Source of the DNA: Algoriphagus winogradskyi
GTDB taxonomy: Bacteria; Bacteroidota; Bacteroidia; Cytophagales; Cyclobacteriaceae
DNA: 64,000 bases
Assembly: GCF_900182815.1 (NCBI RefSeq)
Contig: NZ_FXUA01000001.1
Location: 372,001-436,000 of the forward strand
Direction of reading: 5' to 3'
Shown: positions 23,006 through 32,183 of the stretch, piece by piece
Position numbering within the stretch: the first letter of the stretch is position 1
Layout of the letters: every line of letters begins with the position of its first letter
Program-made: the position numbers and the translations under genes
The notes under the pieces: generated by a model
What the model was told of the DNA's origin: nothing
The model's input: the letters and a program-made list of their open reading frames with translations, nothing else
Databases searched by the model: none

Positions 23006-24409
23006 TTAGTCACCTATTCTCTTTTCTAACTGAGTTTCTCCAAAGACCATAGCGGCAGAATGTTGCTTGGCTATTTCTGTGAGTTCTTGTACGATTTCAG
23101 GATGCAAATCCGCCAAATCAAATCGCTCAGAAGGATCATGCCCCAAATTGAAGAGGGTCAACTTTTCAAGTTTCTCAACTTTGGCGGGATATCCAGCAGG
23201 ATTATTACTGTAGAAATAGAGTTTAAAATCACCTTTGCGTACCGCAAAAAGACGATCTCCATGGTAGTAAAACATCTCATCCCTAGGAGTACTGTCTTCT
23301 CCTTTGAAAACAGGACTTAAATCAAATCCATCGTAAACACGATCCTGTGGCATTTTTGCGCCAGCAAGCGAGGTAATGGTGGGCAATAAATCCAATGTAC
23401 TTCCCATTTTGGAAATCACGCCTGGTTTCACATTTCCAGGACCCCAGATTACTGTAGGCACCCGCACCCCACCTTCATAGCTTGTACCTTTTCCGCCAAA
23501 AAGTGAACCTGCACTTCCACCCTGCTCATTGTAAACCAACCAAGGACCATTATCAGAAGTGAAGATCACATAGGTATTTTGATCAAGGCCATTTGCTTTC
23601 AAAGCACTTAAAATCTCTCCCACTGACCAATCTATTTCTTCAATCACATCTCCATACAAACCGCGTTCGCTAGTTCCTCTGAAATCTCCTGAGGCAAAAA
23701 GTGGCACATGAGGAAGTGAATGTGCTAAATAAAGGAAGAATGGTTTGTCCTTAGTAGTATTGATGAAATTGACCGCTTCCTCAGCATATCTTTTGGTGAT
23801 GGTATTTTGATCCGCAGGCCGCTCGATAATCTCCGTATTTCTCATCAGCGGCACATTGAAATACTCCTTTTTTGGATCAGCAAAAGCTTCTTTGGCTGTA
23901 CCATCAATCACCTGATCCATGTCATTGCTATAGGGAATTCCAAAGTAGGAATCAAAGCCATGGCTGGTTGGCAAATACTGCGGAAGATGTCCCAAATGCC
24001 ATTTCCCAATGGCAGCGGTGGCATATCCAGAACCCTTGAGAAGTGTGGCTATAGTATTCTCATAGGCTGGCAAACCGCCATCAGAATCTGGAAAAAGCAC
24101 TCGTCTTGTATTTGAATACATCCCTGTCCTCACTGGCATTCTACCAGTCAAAATCGCAGATCTACTTGGCGTGCAGACATTGGCAGCAACATAGAAACTG
24201 GTCCATTTCTGCCCTTCAGATGCCATTTGATCAATATTTGGAGTCTTGATCGTAGGATGACCAAAAGTCCCCAAATCTCCATAACCCTGATCATCGGTGA
24301 AAATAATAATGAAATTGGGTTTGCTTTTCTTTGCGTTTTGGGCGAAAACCTGCGCTCCGGAAAAGAGTACAATCAAAATGAAATGAGTAAAAAAAATGAG
24401 CTTATTCAT
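23006..24409 (-). CDS. exported arylsulfatase A-like sulfatase
   Basis: 467 residues, the shortest and most classical of the five. Signal peptide 1-24, F-T-D-D-Q-G-Y-G-D (37-45), formylglycine motif C-T-P-S-R (Cys79) continuing S-A-I-L-T-G-R, then G-K-W-H-L-G-H near 133 and T-S-D-N-G near 290. This arrangement is that of the arylsulfatase/GALNS branch, which removes O-sulfate from galactose- or N-acetylgalactosamine-type sugars. That assignment is by resemblance only. Gap to the next sulfatase upstream is 70 bases; probably one transcript. Confidence 0.93.
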   Translation of the reverse strand: MNKLIFFTHFILIVLFSGAQVFAQNAKKSKPNFIIIFTDDQGYGDLGTFGHPTIKTPNIDQMASEGQKWTSFYVAANVCTPSRSAILTGRMPVRTGMYSNTRRVLFPDSDGGLPAYENTIATLLKGSGYATAAIGKWHLGHLPQYLPTSHGFDSYFGIPYSNDMDQVIDGTAKEAFADPKKEYFNVPLMRNTEIIERPADQNTITKRYAEEAVNFINTTKDKPFFLYLAHSLPHVPLFASGDFRGTSERGLYGDVIEEIDWSVGEILSALKANGLDQNTYVIFTSDNGPWLVYNEQGGSAGSLFGGKGTSYEGGVRVPTVIWGPGNVKPGVISKMGSTLDLLPTITSLAGAKMPQDRVYDGFDLSPVFKGEDSTPRDEMFYYHGDRLFAVRKGDFKLYFYSNNPAGYPAKVEKLEKLTLFNLGHDPSERFDLADLHPEIVQELTEIAKQHSAAMVFGETQLEKRIGD

Positions 24410-24479
24410 AATCGAAACAGGATTAGAGGTTTATTGTAGAAGTCAATCTATCAAAAAAAACAGGACTTTGGCAGTATCA

Positions 24480-26081
24480 TTACTTTTCTTGAAAATCCTT
24501 CTCAAAATCTGATTTGTTCACCCAGCCAGCATTCATTTTTTCACCCTTCATGTAGCGATTATAGAAATCCTTGGAAGCATCACCAGAATAAGGATACTCA
24601 TCAAAAATATGCCCTTTACCAAACATTCTAGGGTCATTTTGTCCTCTCAATTCTTCAAACAATCGCTCTTTCAACTGCGCTTTGATCATCTGATATTCAG
24701 GGTGAATCGCAAGATTTTGCATAGCAAATGGATCAGAAACTCTTTTAAATAGCTCCTCAGCTGGTCTCTTCCCAAATGATAATTCCCAGTTCACAGAAGT
24801 CTGATTAGCTCTTCGCTCATTCAAAATCTGGGTTTTGGTCGGGCTACCATCAGTGTTCAAATAGCCTGTCTCAGGATTTCCAGCTGGCCATCTGTCTGTT
24901 TCAAAATTATGCAGGTAAATGTAGTCGGCTGTCACTATGCCTCGAATCGGATAGCCCTGATCATCGGGCCGACCTACATCATGCCGCTCTTTACCAATTA
25001 ATACATGATCTCTAGCTGAATCCACTTGCCCAGCTTCCTCACTTTTGAAAATATCCAAAAGGCTTTTACCAGTAATCGCAGCCATTTTCACTGAGTCAGT
25101 TAGGACTTCAGCAACATCTAGAAATGTAGGGGCGAAATCTATGAAACTGATAAAATCATCAATGATTCTTCCCGACTTTGCAATTCCATCTTGCCACATG
25201 ATCGCCAGTGGAAGATGATTGGAATACTCATATTCCTGGCCTTTGATCCTTGGAAATGGCATTCCATTATCTGCGGTGACAACTATAATCGTATTAGCCA
25301 GTTCTCCTCTTCGTTCCAGTTCATCAATCATGCGCTGAAGATGCTGGTCGAAATACGCTATTTCATAGGCATAATCCAGCATATCCGTGCGCACGGTATC
25401 TGTATCTGGCCAAAAAGGGGGAATTACATCAATGTCTTCCAACTTCTTATTTCCCTTGCTCAGACCTGACTGGTACTCATAAGCTCGGTGAGGCTCGGTG
25501 GAACCATACCAAAACACAAAAGGCTGTTCACCTTCCTTTTGATCCAAAAAGTCCGCAAAGTTTTTAGCGTAATCATTCCCGTTAATCTGGGAAGTAGGCG
25601 CTTCAGTTTTGTACTTGTTAAAAGCGGGACCTGTTAACTCTCTCCTTTCCCCATTTATTTCTCCCGGATTTCCTGGCGCCCAGCCTTTTGCCGTATGCCC
25701 ACCATGGTAACCGCTGCTGATCAACTGCTCCATAAACGTGGTAAATTTTGCTGGGAAATCAGGCGAATGATTTGCCGCTTCCTCCAATTGCCAGGAATTT
25801 CGTCCAGTTAAAATAGCAGCTCTCGAAGGAGCACACTTCGCGTTTGGCGTGTAGGCATTCATAAATAATAAGCCTTCTTTTGCCACATAATCGAAAGCTG
25901 GAGTGCTAACCCATTTGGTCCCGTAAGCTCCCATATGAGGAAAAGAAGCATCATCCATGATCGCAAAGAGAATATTTGGGCGCTTCGAAGTATTGGATTC
26001 CTCCTCAGATGCACAGGAAAAAAAAGATGCAGAAATCACCAACACCAGTATTCCCAAACTTCGATTCATTCTCATATGCAC
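24480..26081 (-). CDS. sulfatase, predicted lipoprotein
   Basis: 533 residues. Lipoprotein signal ends at F-F-S-C (Cys23); a second in-frame Met at residue 5 is an equally good start. Metal motif I-M-D-D-A-S (41-46), formylglycine motif C-A-P-S-R (Cys83) continuing A-A-I-L-T-G, and D-N-G-M near 270. The N-terminal signature with W-V-S-T-P-A-F-D-Y-V resembles the heparan N-sulfatase-like subfamily. The lipid anchor probably places it on the periplasmic or outer face of a membrane, unlike the soluble neighbours. 32 bases from the next sulfatase upstream. Confidence 0.92.
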   Translation of the reverse strand: MHMRMNRSLGILVLVISASFFSCASEEESNTSKRPNILFAIMDDASFPHMGAYGTKWVSTPAFDYVAKEGLLFMNAYTPNAKCAPSRAAILTGRNSWQLEEAANHSPDFPAKFTTFMEQLISSGYHGGHTAKGWAPGNPGEINGERRELTGPAFNKYKTEAPTSQINGNDYAKNFADFLDQKEGEQPFVFWYGSTEPHRAYEYQSGLSKGNKKLEDIDVIPPFWPDTDTVRTDMLDYAYEIAYFDQHLQRMIDELERRGELANTIIVVTADNGMPFPRIKGQEYEYSNHLPLAIMWQDGIAKSGRIIDDFISFIDFAPTFLDVAEVLTDSVKMAAITGKSLLDIFKSEEAGQVDSARDHVLIGKERHDVGRPDDQGYPIRGIVTADYIYLHNFETDRWPAGNPETGYLNTDGSPTKTQILNERRANQTSVNWELSFGKRPAEELFKRVSDPFAMQNLAIHPEYQMIKAQLKERLFEELRGQNDPRMFGKGHIFDEYPYSGDASKDFYNRYMKGEKMNAGWVNKSDFEKDFQEK

Positions 26082-26113
26082 AATGGATTAACGGATTTTA
26101 ATTTAAGCGAACA

Positions 26114-27667
26114 TTACTTCAAAACCACTTCCTGCACATCTGAATTCAAATCTCCACGAATCGCTTTATAGTCAGCTATCATTTCTTCCAACTTCTCAGG
26201 GTTTGATTCTGCTACATTATTAACCTGACCAATATCGTTAGTGAGATTGTAAAGCTGATAATTAGGATCATTTCCAATCTCAATATTTACCGTCGCAATT
26301 TTCGCAGCACCTTTGTAAGGAGGAATCATAATCCACTCTCCTTTTCTAAGCGCTGTTCTTCCGGTGGCTTCCAGCATCAATTCGGATCTACCAACTTTTT
26401 CCTCACCCATGAAAGCAGGCAACAAGTTTTGGCTATCTTCAGCTGAATCCGTACTTCCTGTCAAAGCAGCCAAAGAAGCTAAGAAATCAACTTGACAAAC
26501 CAAGGCATCAGAAACCTGAGGTTGAATTTTCCCTTTCCAATAAACCATAAATGGGACGCGGGTACCTGCTTCAAACAAACTGTATTTACCTCCTCTTAAA
26601 GGTCCTGCCGGTGTATGATCACCAAGTTTTTCTACCGCATCGTCATAATATCCATCATTCAAAACCGGACCATTATCAGAGCTGAAAATTATTAAGGTGT
26701 TCTCAAGTAAACCCTCCTCTTCCATGGTTTTCATAAACTCGCCGATCATCCAATCCGCTTCCAAAATCACGTCTCCCCTCGGTCCCATACCTGATTTCCC
26801 TACAAATCTAGGGTTTGGAGTTCTTGGCACATGAGGTTGCTGAAATGCATAGTAAAGGAAGAATGGACCATCCTTATGTGACTTGACATAGCTTTGAGCT
26901 TTTTCCAAAAAATGATCCGCCATATCCACATCAGACCACTTGGCAGCTTCGCCACCTTTCATGAATCCGATTCTCGGAATCCCATTCACGATGCTGTTGT
27001 TATGCCCGTGGTGCCACTTCATCGTGGTCAACTCTGGGTTGTCCTTTCCTGTAGGCTCGCCTTCGAAATTCTTTTCATAACTCACCTCGATAGGATCATT
27101 TGGATCCAGATTTACTACATCTCCATTCTCTATATAAACTGTCGGAACTCGATCCTGGGTCGCTGCCAAAATGTAGCTATAGTCGAAACCAACTTCATTT
27201 GGACTTGGACTGATGTGTTCATTCCAATTCACATCTCCATTACCTAGACCCAAGTGCCATTTGCCCACCACAGCAGTTTCATATCCCTGGCCTTTCAACA
27301 TTTTTGGAACAGTCATCTGGGATGTGCTGATCAATAAAGGAGCTGTGCCGGGAAGGATTTTAGCATCCTTATTTCTCCATGGATAAACACCTGTAAGTAA
27401 GGCGTACCTACTTGGAGTACAGGTAGCCGAAGTCGCATATCCATTGGTGAATCGAATTCCTCCATTGGCCAACTTGTCCATATTAGGCGTCGACAGCTCT
27501 GTGGCGCCATAAGCACTCATGTCTCCATAGCCCAAATCATCCATGTAGATGATGACGATATTTGGCTTTTTAGCCTCTGCTTCATTTGTTTCTTCCTTGG
27601 GAGCACTACAGCTCCAAAAAAGTGAAACACCCGTTAATCCAAGTAATAGACTACGCTTAAAACTCAT
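26114..27667 (-). CDS. sulfatase, predicted lipoprotein
   Basis: 517 residues. The signal ends at L-F-W-S-C (Cys20). Motifs: Y-M-D-D-L-G-Y-G-D (41-49), C-T-P-S-R (Cys83) followed by Y-A-L-L-T-G-V-Y-P-W-R, G-K-W-H-L-G near 147, and S-S-D-N-G near 300. The Y-P-W-R insert after the active-site motif marks a separate subfamily from the neighbouring enzymes, consistent with attack at a different sulfate position. First of the four sulfatases after the PhoD-like gene. Confidence 0.92.
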   Translation of the reverse strand: MSFKRSLLLGLTGVSLFWSCSAPKEETNEAEAKKPNIVIIYMDDLGYGDMSAYGATELSTPNMDKLANGGIRFTNGYATSATCTPSRYALLTGVYPWRNKDAKILPGTAPLLISTSQMTVPKMLKGQGYETAVVGKWHLGLGNGDVNWNEHISPSPNEVGFDYSYILAATQDRVPTVYIENGDVVNLDPNDPIEVSYEKNFEGEPTGKDNPELTTMKWHHGHNNSIVNGIPRIGFMKGGEAAKWSDVDMADHFLEKAQSYVKSHKDGPFFLYYAFQQPHVPRTPNPRFVGKSGMGPRGDVILEADWMIGEFMKTMEEEGLLENTLIIFSSDNGPVLNDGYYDDAVEKLGDHTPAGPLRGGKYSLFEAGTRVPFMVYWKGKIQPQVSDALVCQVDFLASLAALTGSTDSAEDSQNLLPAFMGEEKVGRSELMLEATGRTALRKGEWIMIPPYKGAAKIATVNIEIGNDPNYQLYNLTNDIGQVNNVAESNPEKLEEMIADYKAIRGDLNSDVQEVVLK

Positions 27668-27791
27668 GGTATATTATTTATGTATCCTTAAAATTCTTAA
27701 AACTTCGACATTCCCAATTCATCATTCGATATTCAATATTTTTATAATCCTGAATAATGAAGTAAGTCTCAAAGGGACCTTGATCACTATT

Positions 27792-30398
27792 TTATTCAGC
27801 CAGGTTCACCTGAATCGTTTCTTGAATATCAGTTTGAATCACAAGACCTGCAAATGTCTTCATTCTACCTTTATTCTGATCCTTTACTTCCACTCTATAC
27901 TTATCGTCCGAAAATACCTTCGGTTGAAAGTTATTGGTATTAACCGGGAGAGCGTATTCCAATTCTCCAGTTGATTCGTTATAGACAGAAACCAGTGGAT
28001 TCTCAACCTTCTCTAAATTCAATGTACTGAGATAGCCAACTGCTTTTCTTGCATAGTTATCCTTTTGCGAAACTGTCAGCGGCCAACCATCATACTGTCC
28101 CTCCGGATTGGCAATAGGGTCAACATTCCTTGGCCAGCATTCGATCTTCATGGTGCGCTCATTCTTATCAAAAGTGATAATACCGTATCCTGTACCTCTA
28201 TCGTAAATTCTTGCTGGTTCATAACCTGATTTGTACGGGTTGGCTACTGCCATGACAGTCATCTTGTTTCCAAATCCATCTTCGAAATCACCTGTGTTTT
28301 TGGTGCCTCCAGGAAAAGGCTCATGGCCTTCTGGGACTTGAGGCCACCAGCGTCTCGGCCAAAGATTATTCAGAGCAGGTCCCGCAAATGCAAACCCTGA
28401 ATCCCGGTATTCATCAACCCCATATTGCACTGTACTTGCCAGGTGCTGATCTCCCGCAATGTGCAGCGCAAAAGCCTTTCGGATGATTCGTACCGCTTCA
28501 TCCCTTCCTTTTTGCGGCCAGCCATTGGAATCCATATCCGTAGTAGGCGCATCCCCAGGTACATACTCACCTTTCTCTGGCGTAGGCAAACTTGGCACTA
28601 TGCTATCAATGATACTTCCTTCAGGCAAGGTTGCCACAGTGCAGAAATTTGTCTGAGATAAAACAGCTTTCATTTGCACGCCCGAATCCCATTGTGAAGC
28701 CCAGTTTTCCAGAAAATTCAATTGTCTCTTTCCTAATAATTCAGCATCTATATCGTAGTGCTTTTTGATATCAAAGTCAGGATTCTGAATAAATCCATTC
28801 ATAACCTTGGCTTCTTCAGGCAAGACATTTTTAGGGGCTGATTTGAATTTTCTATCTTCCAAAATCGCAAAACTCACTCCTCCGTATTCCCAGTCTGTGT
28901 AATACACATTAATTCCCTGCTTCACAGGAGTGGGGTCAAAAGCATCTGGAAGATGACTTGTCTGGCAATCTTGAATCATATTCACCCATTCGGGTGGCAT
29001 TTTGTAGCCACCTTGATCCTGGGCCACATATCCCCATCCTTCGTCAGATGGCGCATGCTTTCCGCCTTCACCCCAGACATTACCATGATAGACATCATGA
29101 TCATCCGGTATAATAGCTGCCGGGATGGTTCTGAAAATATCGCGGTATGACCAGCCGAACATATACCATTTGTGTAGGTAATCCAGATAGGACTTTTCAA
29201 GCGGGCTGGTTTGAATTCCAAATCCTCCAGTCCCCTCATAGAACTGATCACCAAGGAAGAAAGCCATGTCTGGCCTGTGTTTCTCCACATGTAAGGCTAC
29301 CTCCTGATCCGGAAAACCATGATCAGCATTGCAGCTAAATACTGCAACTTTCAGATTTTCATTAGTAGCCGGTTGTGCAGCGATTTGTCCATAATAATTG
29401 AACTCTTGACTTTTATCTTTTAAAGGCACTTCAATATGAACCCGATGAGGAATCATTTCCTGCTGATTCCAATCATCTATTCTGAATTTGGCAATTCTTC
29501 CATTTGGATCAAGTGGGGAAGTTTGAACCGTTTCCCAAGTAGATCCTTTTTTAAGCTGAAGCTTAACATTTAGGTTTGAGATTAGCTCAAGTGGAGCCAG
29601 CTGAGCTGTTAACTTAAGCGTGTTTTTATGAAGCGTGTATTGAGCGAAAAATATTGGCCCATAGACTTGGTTAGCTGATTCTACAATCTTTTCGCCTTGA
29701 AAAACCCAGTCTGAGAAGGTAGCAATAGTATCTGAGGACTCTTCCTTTTTTGGGCAATGAGCCACCAAAGCCAAATTCCCTACTAACATCTGAGGAGAAA
29801 CCTCATCTAAAGTTAATGAAACAAGATTTTTGCCAGATGATCCAGTCAGAGTCAGTGAGTAATTCCCTTGGTTAAATTCTGCATTTAGAGACAAAGAAAT
29901 CGAATTTGATAAATCTAATTTTTCTTCGCTCAACTTATCTCCTATCATCAGATTACCTGAGCCAGTGATACCAGCATCCAGTCCTTTTCCAAAGACAGCC
30001 GCTGACCGATAATCATCGAAAACGCCTTTTGCGCCAAGTCTAAAACCAGCATAAGCAGCTACATTTCCTGCCAGAGTTTGATTACTCCAATCAATTAATA
30101 CTGACTCCTGAAAATTCCTATTGTCAGTTCCTAATTGATGTGTCAAGATATGCAGAGCACGATTAGGTCCGGAAACATTGCATAAAGCTTTACCACTTAC
30201 TATTTCCCAATCCTGCAATCGGTTCCCCCAAAACTCCGGTCCAACCCACTTCATATCAGGCCAATTTTCCCAGTTACTTTTAAATCCTGAAGCTTCAGTT
30301 GATAGTAATTTTTTAATGCTGGTAAATCCTTGGGAAAAGAAAAATGGTGTAGAAAGGGTGGTTAAGGCCATTGCCTTGACCGCGGATCGGCGTTTCAT
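27792..30398 (-). CDS. PhoD-like phosphodiesterase/alkaline phosphatase with N-terminal lectin-like domain
   Basis: 868 residues. A Tat-type start (M-K-R-R-S-A-V-K) and hydrophobic segment, then a beta-rich region (about 45-240; V-V-S-G-K-A-L-C, W-V-F-Q-G-E) that looks like a concanavalin/laminin-G-type jelly roll, then a PhoD catalytic domain from about 345 with N-A-D-H-G near 357, L-G-D-Q-F-Y near 385 and P-D-D-H-D-V-Y-H-G-N near 427. PhoD enzymes use Fe/Ca to cleave phosphodiesters. Placement in a sulfatase locus suggests it works on the glycan or a surface polymer carrying phosphate, but this is inference. Confidence 0.85.
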   Translation of the reverse strand: MKRRSAVKAMALTTLSTPFFFSQGFTSIKKLLSTEASGFKSNWENWPDMKWVGPEFWGNRLQDWEIVSGKALCNVSGPNRALHILTHQLGTDNRNFQESVLIDWSNQTLAGNVAAYAGFRLGAKGVFDDYRSAAVFGKGLDAGITGSGNLMIGDKLSEEKLDLSNSISLSLNAEFNQGNYSLTLTGSSGKNLVSLTLDEVSPQMLVGNLALVAHCPKKEESSDTIATFSDWVFQGEKIVESANQVYGPIFFAQYTLHKNTLKLTAQLAPLELISNLNVKLQLKKGSTWETVQTSPLDPNGRIAKFRIDDWNQQEMIPHRVHIEVPLKDKSQEFNYYGQIAAQPATNENLKVAVFSCNADHGFPDQEVALHVEKHRPDMAFFLGDQFYEGTGGFGIQTSPLEKSYLDYLHKWYMFGWSYRDIFRTIPAAIIPDDHDVYHGNVWGEGGKHAPSDEGWGYVAQDQGGYKMPPEWVNMIQDCQTSHLPDAFDPTPVKQGINVYYTDWEYGGVSFAILEDRKFKSAPKNVLPEEAKVMNGFIQNPDFDIKKHYDIDAELLGKRQLNFLENWASQWDSGVQMKAVLSQTNFCTVATLPEGSIIDSIVPSLPTPEKGEYVPGDAPTTDMDSNGWPQKGRDEAVRIIRKAFALHIAGDQHLASTVQYGVDEYRDSGFAFAGPALNNLWPRRWWPQVPEGHEPFPGGTKNTGDFEDGFGNKMTVMAVANPYKSGYEPARIYDRGTGYGIITFDKNERTMKIECWPRNVDPIANPEGQYDGWPLTVSQKDNYARKAVGYLSTLNLEKVENPLVSVYNESTGELEYALPVNTNNFQPKVFSDDKYRVEVKDQNKGRMKTFAGLVIQTDIQETIQVNLAE

Positions 30399-30525
30399 AG
30401 TATAAGAGGATGATTATTTATGGATAAAGATGATTTGGAAAATCAATAAAACCTTTCAAAACAAAGCTAAGTGGAGCAGCTTTGCCTTGAAAGGGTTTAA
30501 TCTTAAATAAGGGGTAAAGAAATAC

Positions 30526-32166
30526 CTATTCGAGTGCAGGATTGATATTTACCTCGCTTTGAGGTATAGGCCATGTATTGTCCACTCCATCTCGGAATGA
30601 TCTTGTGGTTACAAACCAGCGGCTATAGGGATCTGGTTGTCCATTTTTTAATCTTTTTTTATTGGCCCCAGGAAATGAAGCTCCATAAAAATCAGCTTTC
30701 AGTACATCTTTGGCAATATCCCATCTCAACAAATCCCAATACCGAATTCCTTCAAAGGCTAACTCGACTCTTCGTTCCTTTCTTAGAATTTCCCTTAAAG
30801 CAGCTGGTTCTGTTATCGTGATTGGAGGCATATTTACAGATGCTCTTGCACGAACCAAATTTATTGTCCCGTCCAAATCTGCCTGACTGATAGCATGACC
30901 TGCTTCTATTTTTGCTTCCAAGTAACTCAATAACACCTCAGCATAACGTATGATGGGAAGATTGCCCCCATAATTGGTAAGATTGCCTGAGAAGCTTTCA
31001 TCAGCAAATTTCTTCAATCCAAAGCCAGTTTGAGTAGTCTGCTTTCCGGCCCCCAATTGATCTGGTGAAGAAGCTGAATCCGGATGAGTGATATAGGTTC
31101 CCTTGAATGTAGATCCATCATACAATACAGAGGCTTTCAATCTAGGATCTCTATTTGCAGCTATGTTGTTGGGGTCGTAAAGAGGACTATCAAATGAAAA
31201 TTCGCTACCATCTGTAAAGTCATAAGACTCCACCATACTACCTAATGGATTGAAAATATGCCATCCACCAGCAAGAGCAGGAAAAAAATGTTGAAGCATT
31301 CCATTTGCAGCTAGGTTATCTATGAATTGGGTACTGAAAATTATCTCGTTACTATCTTCATTGGATTTTAGAAATAGTCCTGCATAATCCGGATCTATTA
31401 TATTCTCTCCCATTTCTATAATTTCCGCATAAGTATCGACTGCATCACCGAACATCTTCTCTGATAATTGCAATCTTCCCTGAAATGCCAAAACCGTTTG
31501 CTTAGTAGCCCGTCCCCTTTGTGCAGAGGGCAATTCGGCATGACTCGGAAGGTACTCTAGGATATCTGCAAATTCACTCAACACAAAAGCCACAACTTCA
31601 GCTTTGGGAGCTTTGGTTACAGTATTTGCTTCTTCAGGACTTAGTGTTCTTTCTACCAAAGGTACAGAGCCCCAAAACTGTGACATGTAATAGTATTGGG
31701 CAGCTCTCAAGAAACGGACTTCGGATTTCATTCTTTCCTTCTTTAATTCATCCATTGGTACCTGATCAACATTCTCCAAGAAAAAATTGCAATTCGCAAT
31801 ATTCTTGTAGGATGAGGACCAATAGGAATTCAGAATATTAATGCTAGAAGTAAGTGTTCCGTTTGACAAGCGATGAAATGCGGAATTATCTCCCCTTCTA
31901 TCATATGCGTTGTCGGATGCAAATTCCATAAACAGCAATCCATCGTATGCCCACCAGTTAGAAGGATTTACAGTGGTACCATTTTGAACTATTCCTCCTC
32001 TATAAACACCCGTCAATGCCAACTCAGCATTGGCTTCATTACTCCAAAAAGTAGCATTATCGAAACTGTCCAAGGGAGACTTATCCAACTGATCCACGCA
32101 GCTCCAAAGCACACTACTCAGCAAAATGAAACTGATATAGCTATATATATATTTAATGTTTTTCAT
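30526..32166 (-). CDS. SusD/RagB-family glycan-binding lipoprotein
   Basis: 546 residues. The signal ends at V-L-W-S-C (Cys23). N-terminal SusD domain (S-E-V-R-F-L-R-A-A-Q-Y-Y-Y-M near 150) and C-terminal RagB domain (L-P-I-I-R-Y-A-E-V-L-L-S-Y-L-E-A-K near 400; R-K-E-R-R-V-E-L-A-F-E-G-I-R-Y-W-D-L near 455), all typical. It caps the SusC of the second module, encoded 17 bases upstream. Surface-exposed. The sequence differs much from the first SusD, so the two modules probably bind different ligands or different pieces of one polymer. Confidence 0.94.
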   Translation of the reverse strand: MKNIKYIYSYISFILLSSVLWSCVDQLDKSPLDSFDNATFWSNEANAELALTGVYRGGIVQNGTTVNPSNWWAYDGLLFMEFASDNAYDRRGDNSAFHRLSNGTLTSSINILNSYWSSSYKNIANCNFFLENVDQVPMDELKKERMKSEVRFLRAAQYYYMSQFWGSVPLVERTLSPEEANTVTKAPKAEVVAFVLSEFADILEYLPSHAELPSAQRGRATKQTVLAFQGRLQLSEKMFGDAVDTYAEIIEMGENIIDPDYAGLFLKSNEDSNEIIFSTQFIDNLAANGMLQHFFPALAGGWHIFNPLGSMVESYDFTDGSEFSFDSPLYDPNNIAANRDPRLKASVLYDGSTFKGTYITHPDSASSPDQLGAGKQTTQTGFGLKKFADESFSGNLTNYGGNLPIIRYAEVLLSYLEAKIEAGHAISQADLDGTINLVRARASVNMPPITITEPAALREILRKERRVELAFEGIRYWDLLRWDIAKDVLKADFYGASFPGANKKRLKNGQPDPYSRWFVTTRSFRDGVDNTWPIPQSEVNINPALE

Positions 32167-32183
32167 TACAAGTTGTATTTTAA

